This document shows positions 37,390 through 50,000 of a stretch of DNA of 64,000 nt, piece by piece. The translations under genes were made by a program, and so were the position numbers. The DNA is from Sorex araneus (taxonomy: Eukaryota; Chordata; Mammalia; Eulipotyphla; Soricidae). The notes beneath the pieces were generated by a model. It worked only from the letters and a program-made list of their open reading frames with translations. It made no database searches and had not been told where the DNA came from. Position 1 is the first letter of the stretch, and each line of letters opens with the position of its first letter. The stretch is taken from positions 362,875,517 to 362,939,516 of the forward strand of contig NC_073303.1 of NCBI RefSeq assembly GCF_027595985.1, given 5' to 3'.

Positions 37390-37975
37390 CTGAGTGTCTG
37401 AGAAGAGATGACTGGTTAAAGAAACTTTGGTACATCTACACAATGGAATACTATGCTGCTGTTAGAAAAAATGAAGCCATGACCTTTGCATATAAATGGA
37501 TCAACATGGGAAGTATCATGCTAAGTGAAATGAGTCAAAAAGAGAGAGAGACATAGAAAGATTGCACTCATCTGTGGAATATAAAGTAACAGGATGGGAG
37601 GACTAGCTCCCAAGAATAGTAGAGATAAGTACCAGGAGGTTGGCTCCATGGCTTGGAAGCTGGCCTCACACGCTGGAGGAAAAGGTAGCTCAGATGCAGA
37701 AGAGAATACAGGTTAAGTGTGGTTCGAGGACCCGCTGGGGATGGGAGATGCGCGCTGAACGTAGACTATAGACCAAACATGATGGCCACTCAATGCCTCT
37801 ACTGCAAATCATAATACTCAAAAGGAGAGAGATAACAAAAGGGGATGTCCTACCACAGAGGTGGGGTGGGGTTGGGGGATCGGGTAGTGGGGGAATGGGA
37901 GGGATTCTGGGATCATCAGTGGTGGAAAATGGGCACTGGTGGGGGGATGGGTACTCAAGCTTTGAATGCCCTGAC
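37390..37975 (+). mobile_element. L1 fragment: end of ORF2 and 3'UTR (sense)
   Basis: The frame reading 'YTMEYYAAVRKNEA' then LSEMSQKE is the L1 ORF2 C-terminus. It is followed by the 3'UTR blocks TGGCTTGGAAGCTGGCCTCA and GACTATAGACCAAACATGAT. Truncated at both ends; no A-tail seen. Confidence 0.85.
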
Positions 37976-38274
37976 CTTTTGACAGGCACCTTTTTTAGTC
38001 TGGTTGTTAAAATTTGGGTCTCATGATTTTGGTGTTGCTGACTCTGTGGTTTGGGCATTCCTTATCCCACCAATGGACCTGAATCCCCTTGGCTCCCATC
38101 CCTGTTGCTCCTCATCTGTCTCTACTTTCCCTCCAGTCCATTCTATTTCTCACTTCTCCCTATGCACTGGGGTTAAGGGTGATCCTTTTAAAACCAAGAG
38201 TCTTGCCTACTTGCAAAGAAAATCGACTGCTTTCTCCTAGAAATGTTACTGTTTTGTATATAATACTGTACTGT

Positions 38275-38520
38275 CATACTGTCATTGTCCCATTGTTCAT
38301 TGATTTGCTAGAGTGGGCACCAGTAACGTCTCCCTTGTGAGACCTGTTGTTACTGTTTTGGGCATATTGAATATGCCACGGGGAGCTTGCCAGGCTCTGC
38401 TATGCGGGCGGGATATTCTCGGTAGCTTGTTGAGCTCTCCAAGAGGGACAGAGGAATTGAATCCAGGTTGGCCACATGCAAGTCAAACGCTCTACCTGCT
38501 GTGCTATTGCTCCAGTCAAA
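38275..38520 (-). mobile_element. Long-type tRNA-SINE
   Basis: Reversed long-type body: CACCAGTAACGTCTCCCTTG, GGCATATTGAATATGCCAC and GCTGTGCTATTGCTCCAGTC. Confidence 0.85.
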
Positions 38521-38837
38521 TATTGTAAATATTGATACAGAGATATTGTCCACCATTTTGGCTTACTGTCCATTTGGTGAATTGTTGCTTTTTGTGTGAA
38601 GATAGAATTCTGTTCATTATTTCCCATGTTGGTATTTTAAAATATTTCTGATACCATTTGGAGCACTTTTCTCCCTTCATTTAATAGCCTTGAGCCAATC
38701 CCCTATTGGCATATTTATGACTTCTTTCTATCCAGTATAGCTGTGGTTATCTTTTTTGTAAAATAACGCTTAATATGTTGGGTTTTGTATTTTTTGTAAC
38801 AGAATAGAATCATTTTATCTTCTTCTTTTTTCGAATA

Positions 38838-38980
38838 TGTGGCTTTTGGGCCACATCCTGCTATGCTCAGAGGCAAGTCCCTGCCGGGCTTGGGGGACTA
38901 TGCGGTGCTCGGGATCCAACCCGGGCTTCCTGCATGCAAAGTATACATTCGGACCCTGGAACTCTCTCTCCAGTCTATGG
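38838..38980 (-). mobile_element. Diverged antisense SINE
   Basis: GGCTTTTGGGCCACATCCTG, GATCCAACCCGGGCTTCC and CTCTCTCTCCAGTC. Confidence 0.6.
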
Positions 38981-39014
38981 TTTGTTTTTTCGTTTGTCTG
39001 CCTGTGTATACTTG

Positions 39015-39185
39015 GTTTGTGTTTTGAGACCACACCCAACTGGGTTCAGGGCTCACTGTAGGCTCTGTACTCAGGGCTGGCTCCCGCCAAGGCTCAGGGG
39101 AACACATGGGGTGCCAGATAACAAAGCTGGCTGACTGATATATGCTAGACAAGTGCTGTACCTACTCTACTGTCTCTCTAGCCCA
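39015..39185 (-). mobile_element. Diverged antisense SINE
   Basis: TTTTGAGACCACACCCAACT, AGGGCTGGCTCCCGCC and CTGTCTCTCTAGCCC. Adjacent to the preceding copy, same orientation. Confidence 0.6.
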
Positions 39186-39339
39186 GGTGTGTGTATTTTA
39201 GCCTTGTAATTTTTACCTTATCATCTGCTTTTATTCGTTAATATGTATGAAATATTTTATATTTAGCCAATAAACTTTATTATCCCATGCAATAGTTTTG
39301 TTTCATCACTTAGAAATGTCTGTTTAAAAATAATTTTGG

Positions 39340-39480
39340 AATCAGAAAGTAGTACAGTTGATAAGGTATTTTATTAGCACATGGCTGACCTGGGTTGGAT
39401 CCCTGGTAACACATATGGCTCCATGAGCCCCATCAAGAGTGAGCCCCAGACACGTATGCTCAAAGAAACTGGCATTTCAA
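39340..39480 (+). mobile_element. Diverged sense SINE
   Basis: TCAGAAAGTAGTACAGTTGA head, GACCTGGGTTGGATCCC B-box. Confidence 0.55.
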
Positions 39481-39859
39481 ATGATAAGGATTGAAATAAA
39501 ATGACAAAGACAGGGCACATATGAAAAATAAGTGATGCTGTTGCTTTACTTAAGAGATAATTTTATATTTGAAGAGTTCAGGTCAATTTTAGGCTCCTAC
39601 AATTGCTATTCTTAGTCTTTGTAGACACAATGTCCATTCCAAAGTAAACCTGGAGACCACAAGATCGGGCCTTATCATTTTTGTTCAAAATTTAGTATAG
39701 TGAAACAAAAATCAGACAATAGTGGCATTCACTTTTAAGTTTACAACTTAAACATTATTCTGCTTTTCCCATGTAGGAGAAACCTGTGTTCTCTCTAGAA
39801 TGTGTATATATCTCTTTCTCTCTCCTCCCATTTCTCTATAAGTAAATTTCTTAAAATGG

Positions 39860-41250
39860 ATTTATTTATTTTAGGATTTTTTTTAATTAGTGAATCACCG
39901 TAAGCGTATAGTTACAGATTTACACATTTTCATGCTTGTGTTTTCCTCATACAATGTTCGAGCACCAATCCCTCCACCAGTGTCCATTCTCTGTCACCAA
40001 TGAACCCCGTATCCCTCCCACGCCCAAATCCCATCCCCCCACCCATGCTCTGTGGCAGGGTACTCCCTTTTGTTCTCTCTCTCCAATTGGGTGTTGTGGT
40101 TTGCAACAGGGGTATTGAGTGGCCATCATGTTCAGTCTCTAGCTTACTTTCAGCATGCATCTCCCTCCATCCACATTTTACTTGATGTTCCCTTCTCAAT
40201 CTGAGCTACCTTTTTCCCCAGCATGTGAGGCCAGCTTCCAAGCCATGAAGCCAACCTCCTGGTACTTATTTCTACTATTCTTGGGTGTTAATCTCCTACT
40301 CTATTATTTTATATTCCACAGATGAGTGCAATCTTTCTATGTCTTTCTCTTTCTGACTCATTTCACTTAGCATGATGTTTTCCATGTTGATCCACTTATA
40401 TGTAAAGCTCATGACTTCATCTTTTCTAAAAGATGCATAGTATTCCATTGTATAGATGTACCAAGTTTCTTTAACCAGTCATCTGTTCTCGGCCACTCAG
40501 TATTTTTTCCAGATTCTGGCTATTGTAAACAGTGCTGCGATGAACATGTAAGTGTAGATGTTATTTCGACTATACTTTTTTGCATCTCCAGGATATATCC
40601 CCAGCAGTGGTAATGCTGCTCAATTTTTAATTTTTTGAGAAGCATCCATATTGTTTTCCAAAAGGGCTGAACCAGTCAGCATTCCCACCAGCAATGTAGA
40701 AGGGTCCCTTTCTCCCCACATCCTCGCCAATAGTGATTGATTTTGTTCTTTTGAGTGTGTGTCAATCTCTGTGGTGTGGTGTGAGGTGGTATATCATGGT
40801 TGTTTTGATCTACATCTCACTGATAATTAATGATAAAAAGCATTTTTTCATATGCCTTTTGGCCATTTGTATATCTTCCTTGGAAAAGTTTTCTGTTCAT
40901 TTCTTTGCCCCATTTTCTGATGGGGATGGATGTTTTCTTCTTGTAGATTTCAACCGGTGCCTTATATACCTTTGATATCAACCCCTTATCAGATGGGTAT
41001 TGGGTGAATATCCTTTCCCATTCTGTAGATTGTCTTTCTATTCTGGTCACTGTATCTTTTGTGGTGCAGAAGCTTCTTAGTTTAATATAATCCCATTTGT
41101 TTATCTCTGTTTCCATTTGCTTGATCAGTTGCATGTCATCTTTGAAGATACCTTTAGCTTCAATATCGTGGGGGGTTTTGTCGACCTTGTCTTTGATATA
41201 CTTTATATATTGTGGTCTGATGTTGAGGTCTTTAATCTATTTTGATCTGA
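39860..41250 (-). mobile_element. 5'-truncated L1 with 10-bp TSD
   Basis: Antisense L1 from a poly-T at 39.88 kb through 3'UTR blocks into ORF2. Minus-strand frames include 'PSDKGLISKVYKAPV' and TSIPIRKWGKEMN, typical ORF2 C-terminal sequence with stops. Flanked by CTTAAAATGG at 39850-39859 and 41251-41260. Dead (no ORF1 or intact ORF2). Confidence 0.9.
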
Positions 41251-42177
41251 CTTAAAATGGTTTTAATTCACTAAAATAACTTTATAACACTTTTTGTTCT
41301 GATGGAAATCACTAAAGCTCTTAGGTATGTTACATATTCAAAAGTCTCATATATATTAAGTCCAACATGATGATTGAGGAGAGATCTAAGAGATCTTTAA
41401 TGTTAATTTTCCTAAATATTGCAAATGCTTAAGGCAGAATTCATGAGCCTAATTTTCCTACAAATGTGTCTACCAACATGTTACCCAAAATTCCTCAAGA
41501 CTTTTGGCATGGAGTAATGAAAAATACATTCAAAATAAGTAGAATCTGAGCAGGTAAACTTTTCTTAGTGAATTTTTATTAAGGATGGTTCAACAGGTGA
41601 AAGATCAACTTATTTTAGCAAAATATTTATTTTATTAGTGTTTCTTTTGACTGTTACTCACAGGATGATGCAGAGAGCCACCAGGGAAAATGTTTATTAA
41701 AATATCCAAAGAGCATTTTTGTAGATGGGAAATATCTCATTTAGTGTCAAGTAAACAGATAGTAGGAATATCAATAGCCATGTCAAAAATTCAAGAGCCT
41801 GTTCCATCATTACCAGGCTATCAAATAACAACACATTGCTGTAACTGCTTCTGTACACTGGAAATCATAATAAAAGAATCTTCTTTGGAAGGTTATTAAA
41901 GCAATTAACATAGGAAATATATTTAAAATTGTTGCTTACTGAGGCTAGCTGCCTTAAATGTTATTAGACTCTATACCTGAAACCTAACAAGCAATAAAAC
42001 AGGAAGCAGGAACTTCATAGTGGTGAAACATTTCAGGGCTTACAGTAGTTTGATACATTTATAAATGAATGATTTCATTTCATCTATAATTACAATTTAA
42101 TAGTTCATAAATAATACCAATATTTAATATTCTACACTGTAAGGCTTAAAGCATCTTTTGTTTTTTGAAAACATTTT

Positions 42178-42510
42178 TTTATATTTTTTGTCAGTGAATC
42201 ACTGTGAGATAAAGTTACAGACCTACAAACTTTCATGCTTCCGTTTCAGTCATACAGTGATCAAGTACTCATCCCTCCACCAATGCCAAATTTCCACTGT
42301 TGGTCCCAGCATCCCTCCCACCACCCCCACCCTGTCCCCTCCACCCCACTCTGCCTCTATGGAAGGGCATTCCCTTTTGCGCGCTCTCTCTCTCTCTCTC
42401 TCTCTCAATCTCTCTCTCTCTCTCTCTCGATCTTGCTCTCCTTCTAGGTGTTGTGGTTTGCTATAGAGGTATTAAGTAGGCATCATGTTCAGTCTATAGT
42501 CTATTTAAGG
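42178..42510 (-). mobile_element. L1 3' end with (TC)n
   Basis: TCAGTGAATCACTGTGAGAT, then the block around TTTCCACTGTTGGTCCC, a (TC)n run at 42385-42429 and CATCATGTTCAGTCTATAG. Confidence 0.8.
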
Positions 42511-42870
42511 CTTGAAGCATCTTTCCTGAGAAAATTTTCAGAGTTACACAGCAGAGAAGATGATCAAGATGTAAAGGTAATTTACTCTATATTGATTATA
42601 TTGATTTACTTGAAATGTGTTTCATTTCCTGAGTATACGGTTATAGCTCTACAAGTCAGCTTGGTGCTAGTCGTAGCAACCACAAAAATCTACCTTCAGT
42701 GAAGGCGTGTATCAGAATTTAAGTACCAAAGCCCTAGACATACAATTACAATTTTACGTACTCAAATCTTCTGGATACAGCTAGCAGCTGCTGTTTCTTT
42801 GAACCCATTTGTGTGTGTGTGTGTGTAATTCATGGAAATATTAGTTAACAATATTGCACTATTCAATATT

Positions 42871-43048
42871 ATTTTCCTTTCTTTACTTTTTGGGTCACAC
42901 CCGGAGATGCTCAGGGGTTACTCCTGGCTCTGTACTCAGGAATTACCCCTGGCGGTACTCAGGGGACCATATGGGATGCTGGGAATTGAACCCGGTCGGC
43001 TGCGTGCAAGGCAAATTCCCTACCCGCTGTGCTATTGCTCCAGCCCCA
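42871..43048 (-). mobile_element. Short-type tRNA-SINE with TSD
   Basis: CTTTTTGGGTCACACCCGGA to GCTATTGCTCCAGCCCCA. Flanked by ACTATTCAATATT (42858) and ACTATTTAATATT (43049). Confidence 0.9.
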
Positions 43049-43387
43049 ACTATTTAATATTTGACCTAGAAAACTGAATATCGAAAAGAAAATCAGTCAC
43101 TAAGGCAAAGTTGCAAGGTGCATGGTGTAAATTTATTTAGGGTTGCTTCTAGCATCAAGTTGTCAGCTCCAGAACAAGTGAAGACACAGGGACTCCTAAA
43201 GTGGAGTGAGGTAGACATGAATCTAAAACTTCAAGCCATTTTGTGGGTCAGGGAAATAGCAAAGATAAATACTCTTTCTCTTGTACATGATTCATAAAGA
43301 GTGACTCTCACTAATAATGAGCCAGGCAATGTACTTATTATGATAAGGCATTTCTTATTACCCAGAGGTCAACTTTAAAATACATCA

Positions 43388-43957
43388 TTTATTCATATAT
43401 ATACACAGTTATTTTATACATACAAACATAATAAAAACCACTATCAAAAAGTCAAATTTGGTAACTCTAAGCCAGCCTTTTACGCAAAATATAAAAAGAA
43501 ATCGTCAACGTTTTTCAGTTAAAGCAAAATCCATCTTCTATCATGAGAGAATGCCTGGTTTCTTCAACTATTTAAACATTTTGGAAGGAAGTTTTCTTTG
43601 AACATGCATTCATCTGATGTTTGGTGTTTGGGCTTGGGGCCACACCCAACAGTGCTCAGGGCCACTCCTGGCTCTGTGCTCAGGAATCATTCCTGGCAGT
43701 GCTCAGGGGACCATATGAGATGCTGGAGGTCAAATCTGGGTTGACTGTGTGTAATGTAAATGACCTACTTATTGTCTTATCATTCTAGCCTCTCATCTGG
43801 TTATTTTGAATGATATCTCCTTGCAAAACTACTTATCTATAATAATAATTCCCATTACATACTGGCATTGACCCATTTTGACATACAAGTTTAGCCTGTT
43901 TTGAGGAATAAATAAGATACACACGATCTTTCTCATTCATTTCTTCAGCCAGTCAGT
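43388..43957 (-). other. CCDC68: CCDC68 probable 3'UTR
   Basis: Region downstream of the CCDC68 stop on the minus strand. The first good minus-strand AATAAA is at 43393-43388; another is at 43137-43132. A SINE copy (43618-43790) lies inside. The end is a guess from the signals only. Confidence 0.35.
43618..43790 (-). mobile_element. Short-type tRNA-SINE (downstream of CCDC68 stop)
   Basis: GGGCTTGGGGCCACACCCAA, CTCTGTGCTCAGGAATCATT and GGGGACCATATGAGATGCTG. Confidence 0.8.
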
Positions 43958-44015
43958 TCATTTCCGTAGCCTAATCATCATTGAATAGGGGGAAGTACCT
44001 TCAGTCTTCAATCCT
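43958..44015 (-). CDS. CCDC68: CCDC68 last coding exon with stop
   Basis: The minus-strand acceptor CTTTTCCACAG ends at 44016. The first base completes AGA (Arg), then GLKTEGTSPYSMMIRLRK and TGA at 43960-43958. The human C-terminus, from memory, is SELKTEGVSPYLMLIRLRK, so frame and end are well supported. The exon continues into the 3'UTR toward lower coordinates. Confidence 0.93.
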
Positions 44016-47000
44016 CTGTGGAAAAGACCATGCAATTATCAAAACCCAGCACCACTGCTTTCTCTCCTTCCACCCAACAGACATAGTAGAATCACATGGT
44101 AGAAACACTAAACTTGCAAATTCAGCTAGCTATCCTGAGACAAGAATGTGGGGAGAGTGTGTGCCTATGTTTTGCCATTCCACCCAGTGAAGAGATGCAC
44201 CCAAACAACAAACCACCTATTCCCTCAGGATGTCTTCATTCCCTGGGTTTCTCAGAGCCTGAACTCTCCCTCTGCTGTGCATGCTTTTCATGTTTAAAAT
44301 TATAAAATTAAAATTCTATATGTGTGCATACACAGGCATATATCATTGTATTGTATCACTGTCATCCAGTTGCTTATCAATTTGCTCGAGCAAGCACCAA
44401 TAAAATCTCCATTGTGAGACTTATTGTTACTGTTTTTTGGCATATAGAATAGGCCATGGGTAGTTTTCCAGGCTCTGCCATGCGGGTGGGATACTCTTGG
44501 TAGCTTGCCGGACTGTCCGAGAGAGACAGAGGAATCGAACTCGGGTCGGCCGGACGCATGCAAGGCAAGCGACCTACCCGCTGTGCTATCGCTCCAGCTG
44601 TATATATATACATATATATGTATATATATACATATATTTACACACATATGTATATATACATATGTATGCTATATTTATGCTCCAGGCATATATAAGTGTG
44701 TATGTATGTATATATACAATATATATACACGTATCTCAGTGTGAGTATATGTGTGTGTTGTTGTCATTGTTGTCTAACAATGTTCTAATCTCTGCCATGC
44801 CACTTCTGCTGATCAACTGAATATATAGCTAATGTTCTAGTGCACAAGAAAAAATTCCTACTATGAATATAGAGCTATATGTTATGGGTAACTTAAAAGG
44901 TTTGTCAAGATTAATTTTAAATGTACATTTTTTGCATTAATGAGAAACTTTTACATTCTAATGTCCCCTAGAATTATATGCCATTGTATAGCAGTGAGTA
45001 CAAATGTATCAAATCATACTATAACTCACATTCTCAAAACAGTCAATAGGTCAAATTTCATTTTCAAACATGAAATTTGATACCATTATATCAATACATT
45101 CAAAGGTTCATATTCAGAAAGCTGTATTTTCAAGTGTTTCACTAGTTCATTTAAGAAATTTCTTCATTTTACTTTCCCAAGTCACTGGGAGGAAAAACAG
45201 GCTTTAAAACTAGTAGACCTTGTACTGTTAATTAATGGCTGCTAAAGAATTAAAAAATAGTACCATGCATAAGGGCTGGAGTGATAGCACAGCGGTTTGG
45301 CATTCGCCTTTCACGCAGCCAACCCGTGTTCAATTCCTCCGCCCCTCTCGGAAAGCCCGGCAAGCTACCGAGAGTATCACGCACGCACAGCAGAGCCTGG
45401 CAAGCTACCCATGTGTATTGGATATGCCAAAAACAGTAACAATGAGTCTCACATTGAGAGACGTTACTGGTGCCCACTCGAACAAATCGATGAACAACGG
45501 GATGACAGTGACCGTGCATAAGGTACTTGCCCTGCACATAATCAATATGAGTTTCAATCCCTGGCAGCATGTATAGTCCCTTAAGTATCAACAGGATTGA
45601 TCTCTGAGCACAGATCCAGGAGTATTCCTTAAGCACAGCCAGGGATGGCTCCCAAATTAAACAAATTAAAAAGTTGGCCTCAGAAGCCATTCTTTCCAAC
45701 ACGAACCAGTCCATCTCAGTATTCAATGCTGCAGTAGTTCTATTATGGCACAGCACTTCTGTGCTCTGTGTATACTTCATTTCCTGCTGAGTCAAAAAGA
45801 ATGAGGTTGGAGAAGATGTCTCTCACAGCCTAGAGCAATGGTACCTGGTTAGGGACCAAAAACAGTATGACAGGGACCAGAAAGATCACATAAAAGTAAA
45901 GTGATTGCCTTGTATGCAGTCAGCCAGATCTCAGTCCCTAGTACCCCACATAGTCCCTCAAGCCTGCCAGGAGTAATCCCTGACCACAAACAGATGTGGC
46001 CCCAACACAATGACAAAACCAGTATGACCACCCTACCAACACTTAAGAAGTCATGATGCCTTACCATGCTAAATCCTTTATGTACCCCTCAACATTATTT
46101 TATTTATCTTGTATTTCTTCTAAACTATTGCCATTTCTCTTCTTTCTTTAATACTTCTGGGCTTAATCTCTCTTCTTGGTTAAAATTTGCAGACTAGTGA
46201 CCCCCAAGTTGACAATTGAGATCTGGAGGTCCAAAGATAGTAGGAGACTTATTCCTAATAGTTGCATCTTAGTCTCTGTCTCTCTGTAGCATTATGAAAT
46301 AAAGCACGGTTGCGAGGAATTTTGAAGAAGATGAATTCATGGATATTGCTTAATCATAGTGGGCCTGATTCTCTACCTCAGGCACTGAGCCAAAAACAGT
46401 TCCAGAAAATGGTTTCTGCTCTAGCGGGACTATACTGGGAAATTAAAAAGCTTCTGGAACAGTAAGTTTTTAATCACTTTTCAAATGATTCATGTAATTA
46501 CAGACTATGTTTTTTAAAGTGTTCATTTTATAGTGTATTATGGAAATCAGATTTGTGTTCAGGACCTTCATTTTTTAATGAAATGTCACTTCAGATTCTG
46601 CCAACATTAAAATGTGACTTTGATGGTTTCAACTATCATTTCTATTGCTTTAGTGAGCCATTATCAATGCTTGATTCATTCATTATTAGGTAGTTATTAA
46701 GGACACTTGTCCATAGCAATGCAGGAAATAAAGTGAAACTCGGGGAACTCTTCCTATTCTCTTAACATTTATAATATATTTGATTTGAGATACAGATATG
46801 AACATTCAAATAAATATAATTTATGAGTTATATAAAATCTGGCATAATGGAACAGAAAAAAATGACCAATAAAAGAACAAGAACATTAGAGATACTGTTT
46901 GGAGAAAGCACTGAAGCCAAGATCAGTTTTGCTTTATGGCATTACAGAAGGAGAACAGAGGTATAAATTCACATGTTAACTTGTTTAGTAAGATATGTTA

Positions 47001-50000
47001 GACTCTGAAGATTTGGTGGTGGACAGGACCAATGCAATTCCTATTTTTAACAAACTGAGAGGCACTAAACAAATGATGACCTACGTATTCATCTCACTAT
47101 TTCAAGTGGTATATACGTCCACATTCCTGGAAACTCAACAGAAACATGAAGACAGAGTGAGATAAAAACACCTTACCTAGTAGAGACAGCCTTCGACACT
47201 GTTGTTTTAGGAGTTTCACACCAAAGTTCCACCTTGGATTTTAGTTCTTTATTCTAAATTTGAAAATAAAATGCAGGTATCACTTAGCTAATAATTAATT
47301 ACCCACATTCTTAATGCTTGTGATCAACCCACTTCCGGCACCAATCCTAGGCATGTTTGTTGTTCCAGACATTCTGCTGGGATATAGATTATAGTCAGGC
47401 AAGAGTTACTATAATTTCTAAAATTACATACACATATTAATACATGCATACTCGGTCAAGGACTTAGTTTGCTTTCGTTTTTGAGTTTATTAGTTTAACT
47501 GATCTCCTAATGATAAACTTTTGCTAGAAACAAGAGTTAATTCTGAGGACCTAGATATGCCAAGACTTCTGCCAGGAACTTACCCTACATTCTTTTCTCT
47601 GCTAAGAATCCAACTCTGTGCAGTAACTTTGATGTATATTAAAGAAATAAAGCTGCCAAAAACTGAAATCACTTAATTGTCTCAGATATCTCACAGGCAG
47701 AATTGGAATAGAAGTGCAGTTTTTGCAGGACTGCAAAGTTCAGGATCTTTTCACTGCAGGGTATTCTTCAGCCACAGGAATTACCCAGACTACTTATATT
47801 TTATAAAAAAGTAAATGGTAAGCCCCAGAGATTCAATGATTTCCAAAGGTTTCAAATAAGTTACAGAGGAAAGAAAATTATGATAAAATTTGTCTACAAT
47901 CTACCCAACCATTGACACACGCTTACATACCAACACCCAATGAGTGATGCAGCTCCTGACATGACAATATCACAAAGTCAAGGGCAGAAAGAACAGGATA
48001 AAGAACAGCAGAAGACTGAATCTTCATTGTGCAACGTACAGGAGGCAAAACGATGTGCCGCTGATGAGAGACTATAAATATAAACTTTTTTAAATAGTAA
48101 GGGGGAAAGATAGAAGAAAGTAAATAATGAAGAAAATATCAAAGGATAATTCAGTAGGTAGCTAATTACTACATAGGAATATAATCAGTGAGACTGAACT
48201 AACGCGTGATGTTCACATAGTCTGGGAGATTTCATCTGGACTTTGAAGAAGAGATGAATCAGGCCAGATAGAAAAGGGTAAGAAAGAAAGAGCAAGCAAC
48301 AGTAAAGTATGGCTCTAGGATAAGTAATATCAATAAAATCTGGGAATTTATGGGATCTACTAATCCTCAATCCTCAACCTAACCTACTGAATCAGAAAGC
48401 TCAGTTGCCATGTGCTGTGTTTAAGACACTCACACAATGATTGTTACCTATTTAAGTTGCAGAAGTACTGGGCTGAAGCAGTAGTTTTCAGTTTAGGTTG
48501 AATATTGAAATAACCTGAGGCCATTTAAATTCTGCTGATGCATGAGTCCTATGCCTAGAGATTCATTTTAATTTAGTTTCAGTCTGGATTCAGGAGTTTC
48601 CAAAATTGCAGGGAGACTGGAAAGCTCCCTGTGGCATATTTGATATGCCAAATACAGTAACAATAACAGATCTCATTCCCCTGACCCAGAAAAGAGCCTG
48701 CAATTGTTGGGAAAAATGAGTAAGAAGAGGCTGCTAAAATCTCAGGGCTGGGATGAATAGAGACATTACTGGCACCCACTCGAGTAAATCTATGAACAAC
48801 GGGATGACAGTGATACAGTGAATCCAAGTGGCAATTAAGATGGAAAGCAGCTGGAGTTGAGAAAGCAGAGGCAAGATAGATATTTCTCCCATTATTCCTC
48901 ACATCTACTCTGAGTAATTCCTAAATCATAGGGCAAAAGTATTCACACGTTATTTCACTGTGACATGACAAGAGTTGAACACTTACCTCTTGCCCTGGAA
49001 TTGTACTTCAGACTTGAAGTTATAGACTCCAAGAATACTATGCTTGGAAATTCTTTGTGTAAGTGGTATATATAGATCTAAGACACAATCCAAACAAGTG
49101 TAGGCTCATATCATAGGCCAAGTATTTTGCTTAGAAGAACCGCTCTGTATAGTATGCTTGAATTTAAGAAGCAATTTTAAATAGTATGCTCACAATGAAT
49201 ATGGTGAAATAAAATATAGTATGGAGCTGGACAATTTGAAAATTGTCTCCATGTTTCTTCCAAAATAAGCTCCTAGTTTTTCAAGATTTTGAGTACCAAA
49301 CAGTAAAAAAGTATAATAATCATGTAGACTGTCTTCACTTTAATTTATTTTATTTTCTACTTTGATTTATTTCAGATATGAGATTTAGGTATTTATTCTT
49401 GATTCATGGGATCTTGTAGTTTTGCTCTATTCTAGCAATATGCATGAGTTTTATAGCATTGTTAGTTCACAAAATCACAAACTACGTACAAGAATATGTC
49501 TGCCATAATTATGACTCTATCCAAGGATAATTTATCCACAGTGTTCCAAAAGAAGCTAACTTTTGCACACAATCTGCTATCAACTCACCACTTAGAATTA
49601 AATTGAATTTTAGGGATGATGATGATTATCTAAAGAAGCATAAACTTTGAAGTATAAAAAACAGTAATTTCTGAAGATGCACTTCTAAGCAGGTCATTAG
49701 TGAAGAAACTAGTAATGCATGAAAATTTAGATGAATTTAAAGTCACATATTAAAATGATGAAAGAGATGCAAAGTTGGGAAACAAATAATTTTGGTAGAA
49801 ATAAGCATAAATTTTCTGGTAATAATTCAAAGAGCTTTAAAAACTGTTTTAAAATGAGCCAGAAAGATAGCCCAGGGTATAAAGTGCTTGCCTTGCATGC
49901 AACTGACCCCAACTTTATCCCCAATACTACGCATGTTTGTGGAATGATTCCTGAGCATTGATGTATGTGGCACAAATTCTCCCAAATAAAAATTTTCATT

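Larger units (their letters stand above)
36081..43387. other. Intergenic spacer between convergent RAB27B and CCDC68
   Basis: About 7.3 kb with no gene recognised. It contains a 30-bp tandem duplication, a sense L1 fragment (37390-37975), four SINEs packed in 38270-39185 plus one at 39340-39480, an antisense 5'-truncated L1 (39860-41250), an L1 3' end (42178-42510) and a SINE (42871-43048). The stretches 36.1-37.3 kb and 41.3-42.1 kb show nothing I can name. Confidence 0.6.
44016..47176 (-). other. CCDC68 last intron
   Basis: 3.2 kb with SINEs at 44353-44600, 45240-45670 (nested pair) and 45868-46020, and an AT/TA-rich satellite at 44600-44760. It also holds the candidate + strand exon at 46290-46461. 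Confidence 0.8.

Noticed and set aside
40817..41134. 105-codon minus-strand frame as a host gene
   Set aside because: It is L1 ORF2 C-terminal sequence in a truncated, TSD-flanked dead L1.
45250..45795. 181-codon minus-strand frame
   Set aside because: It runs across two nested SINEs. The LAVLKEYSWICAQ-type peptide is the usual antisense translation of this SINE.
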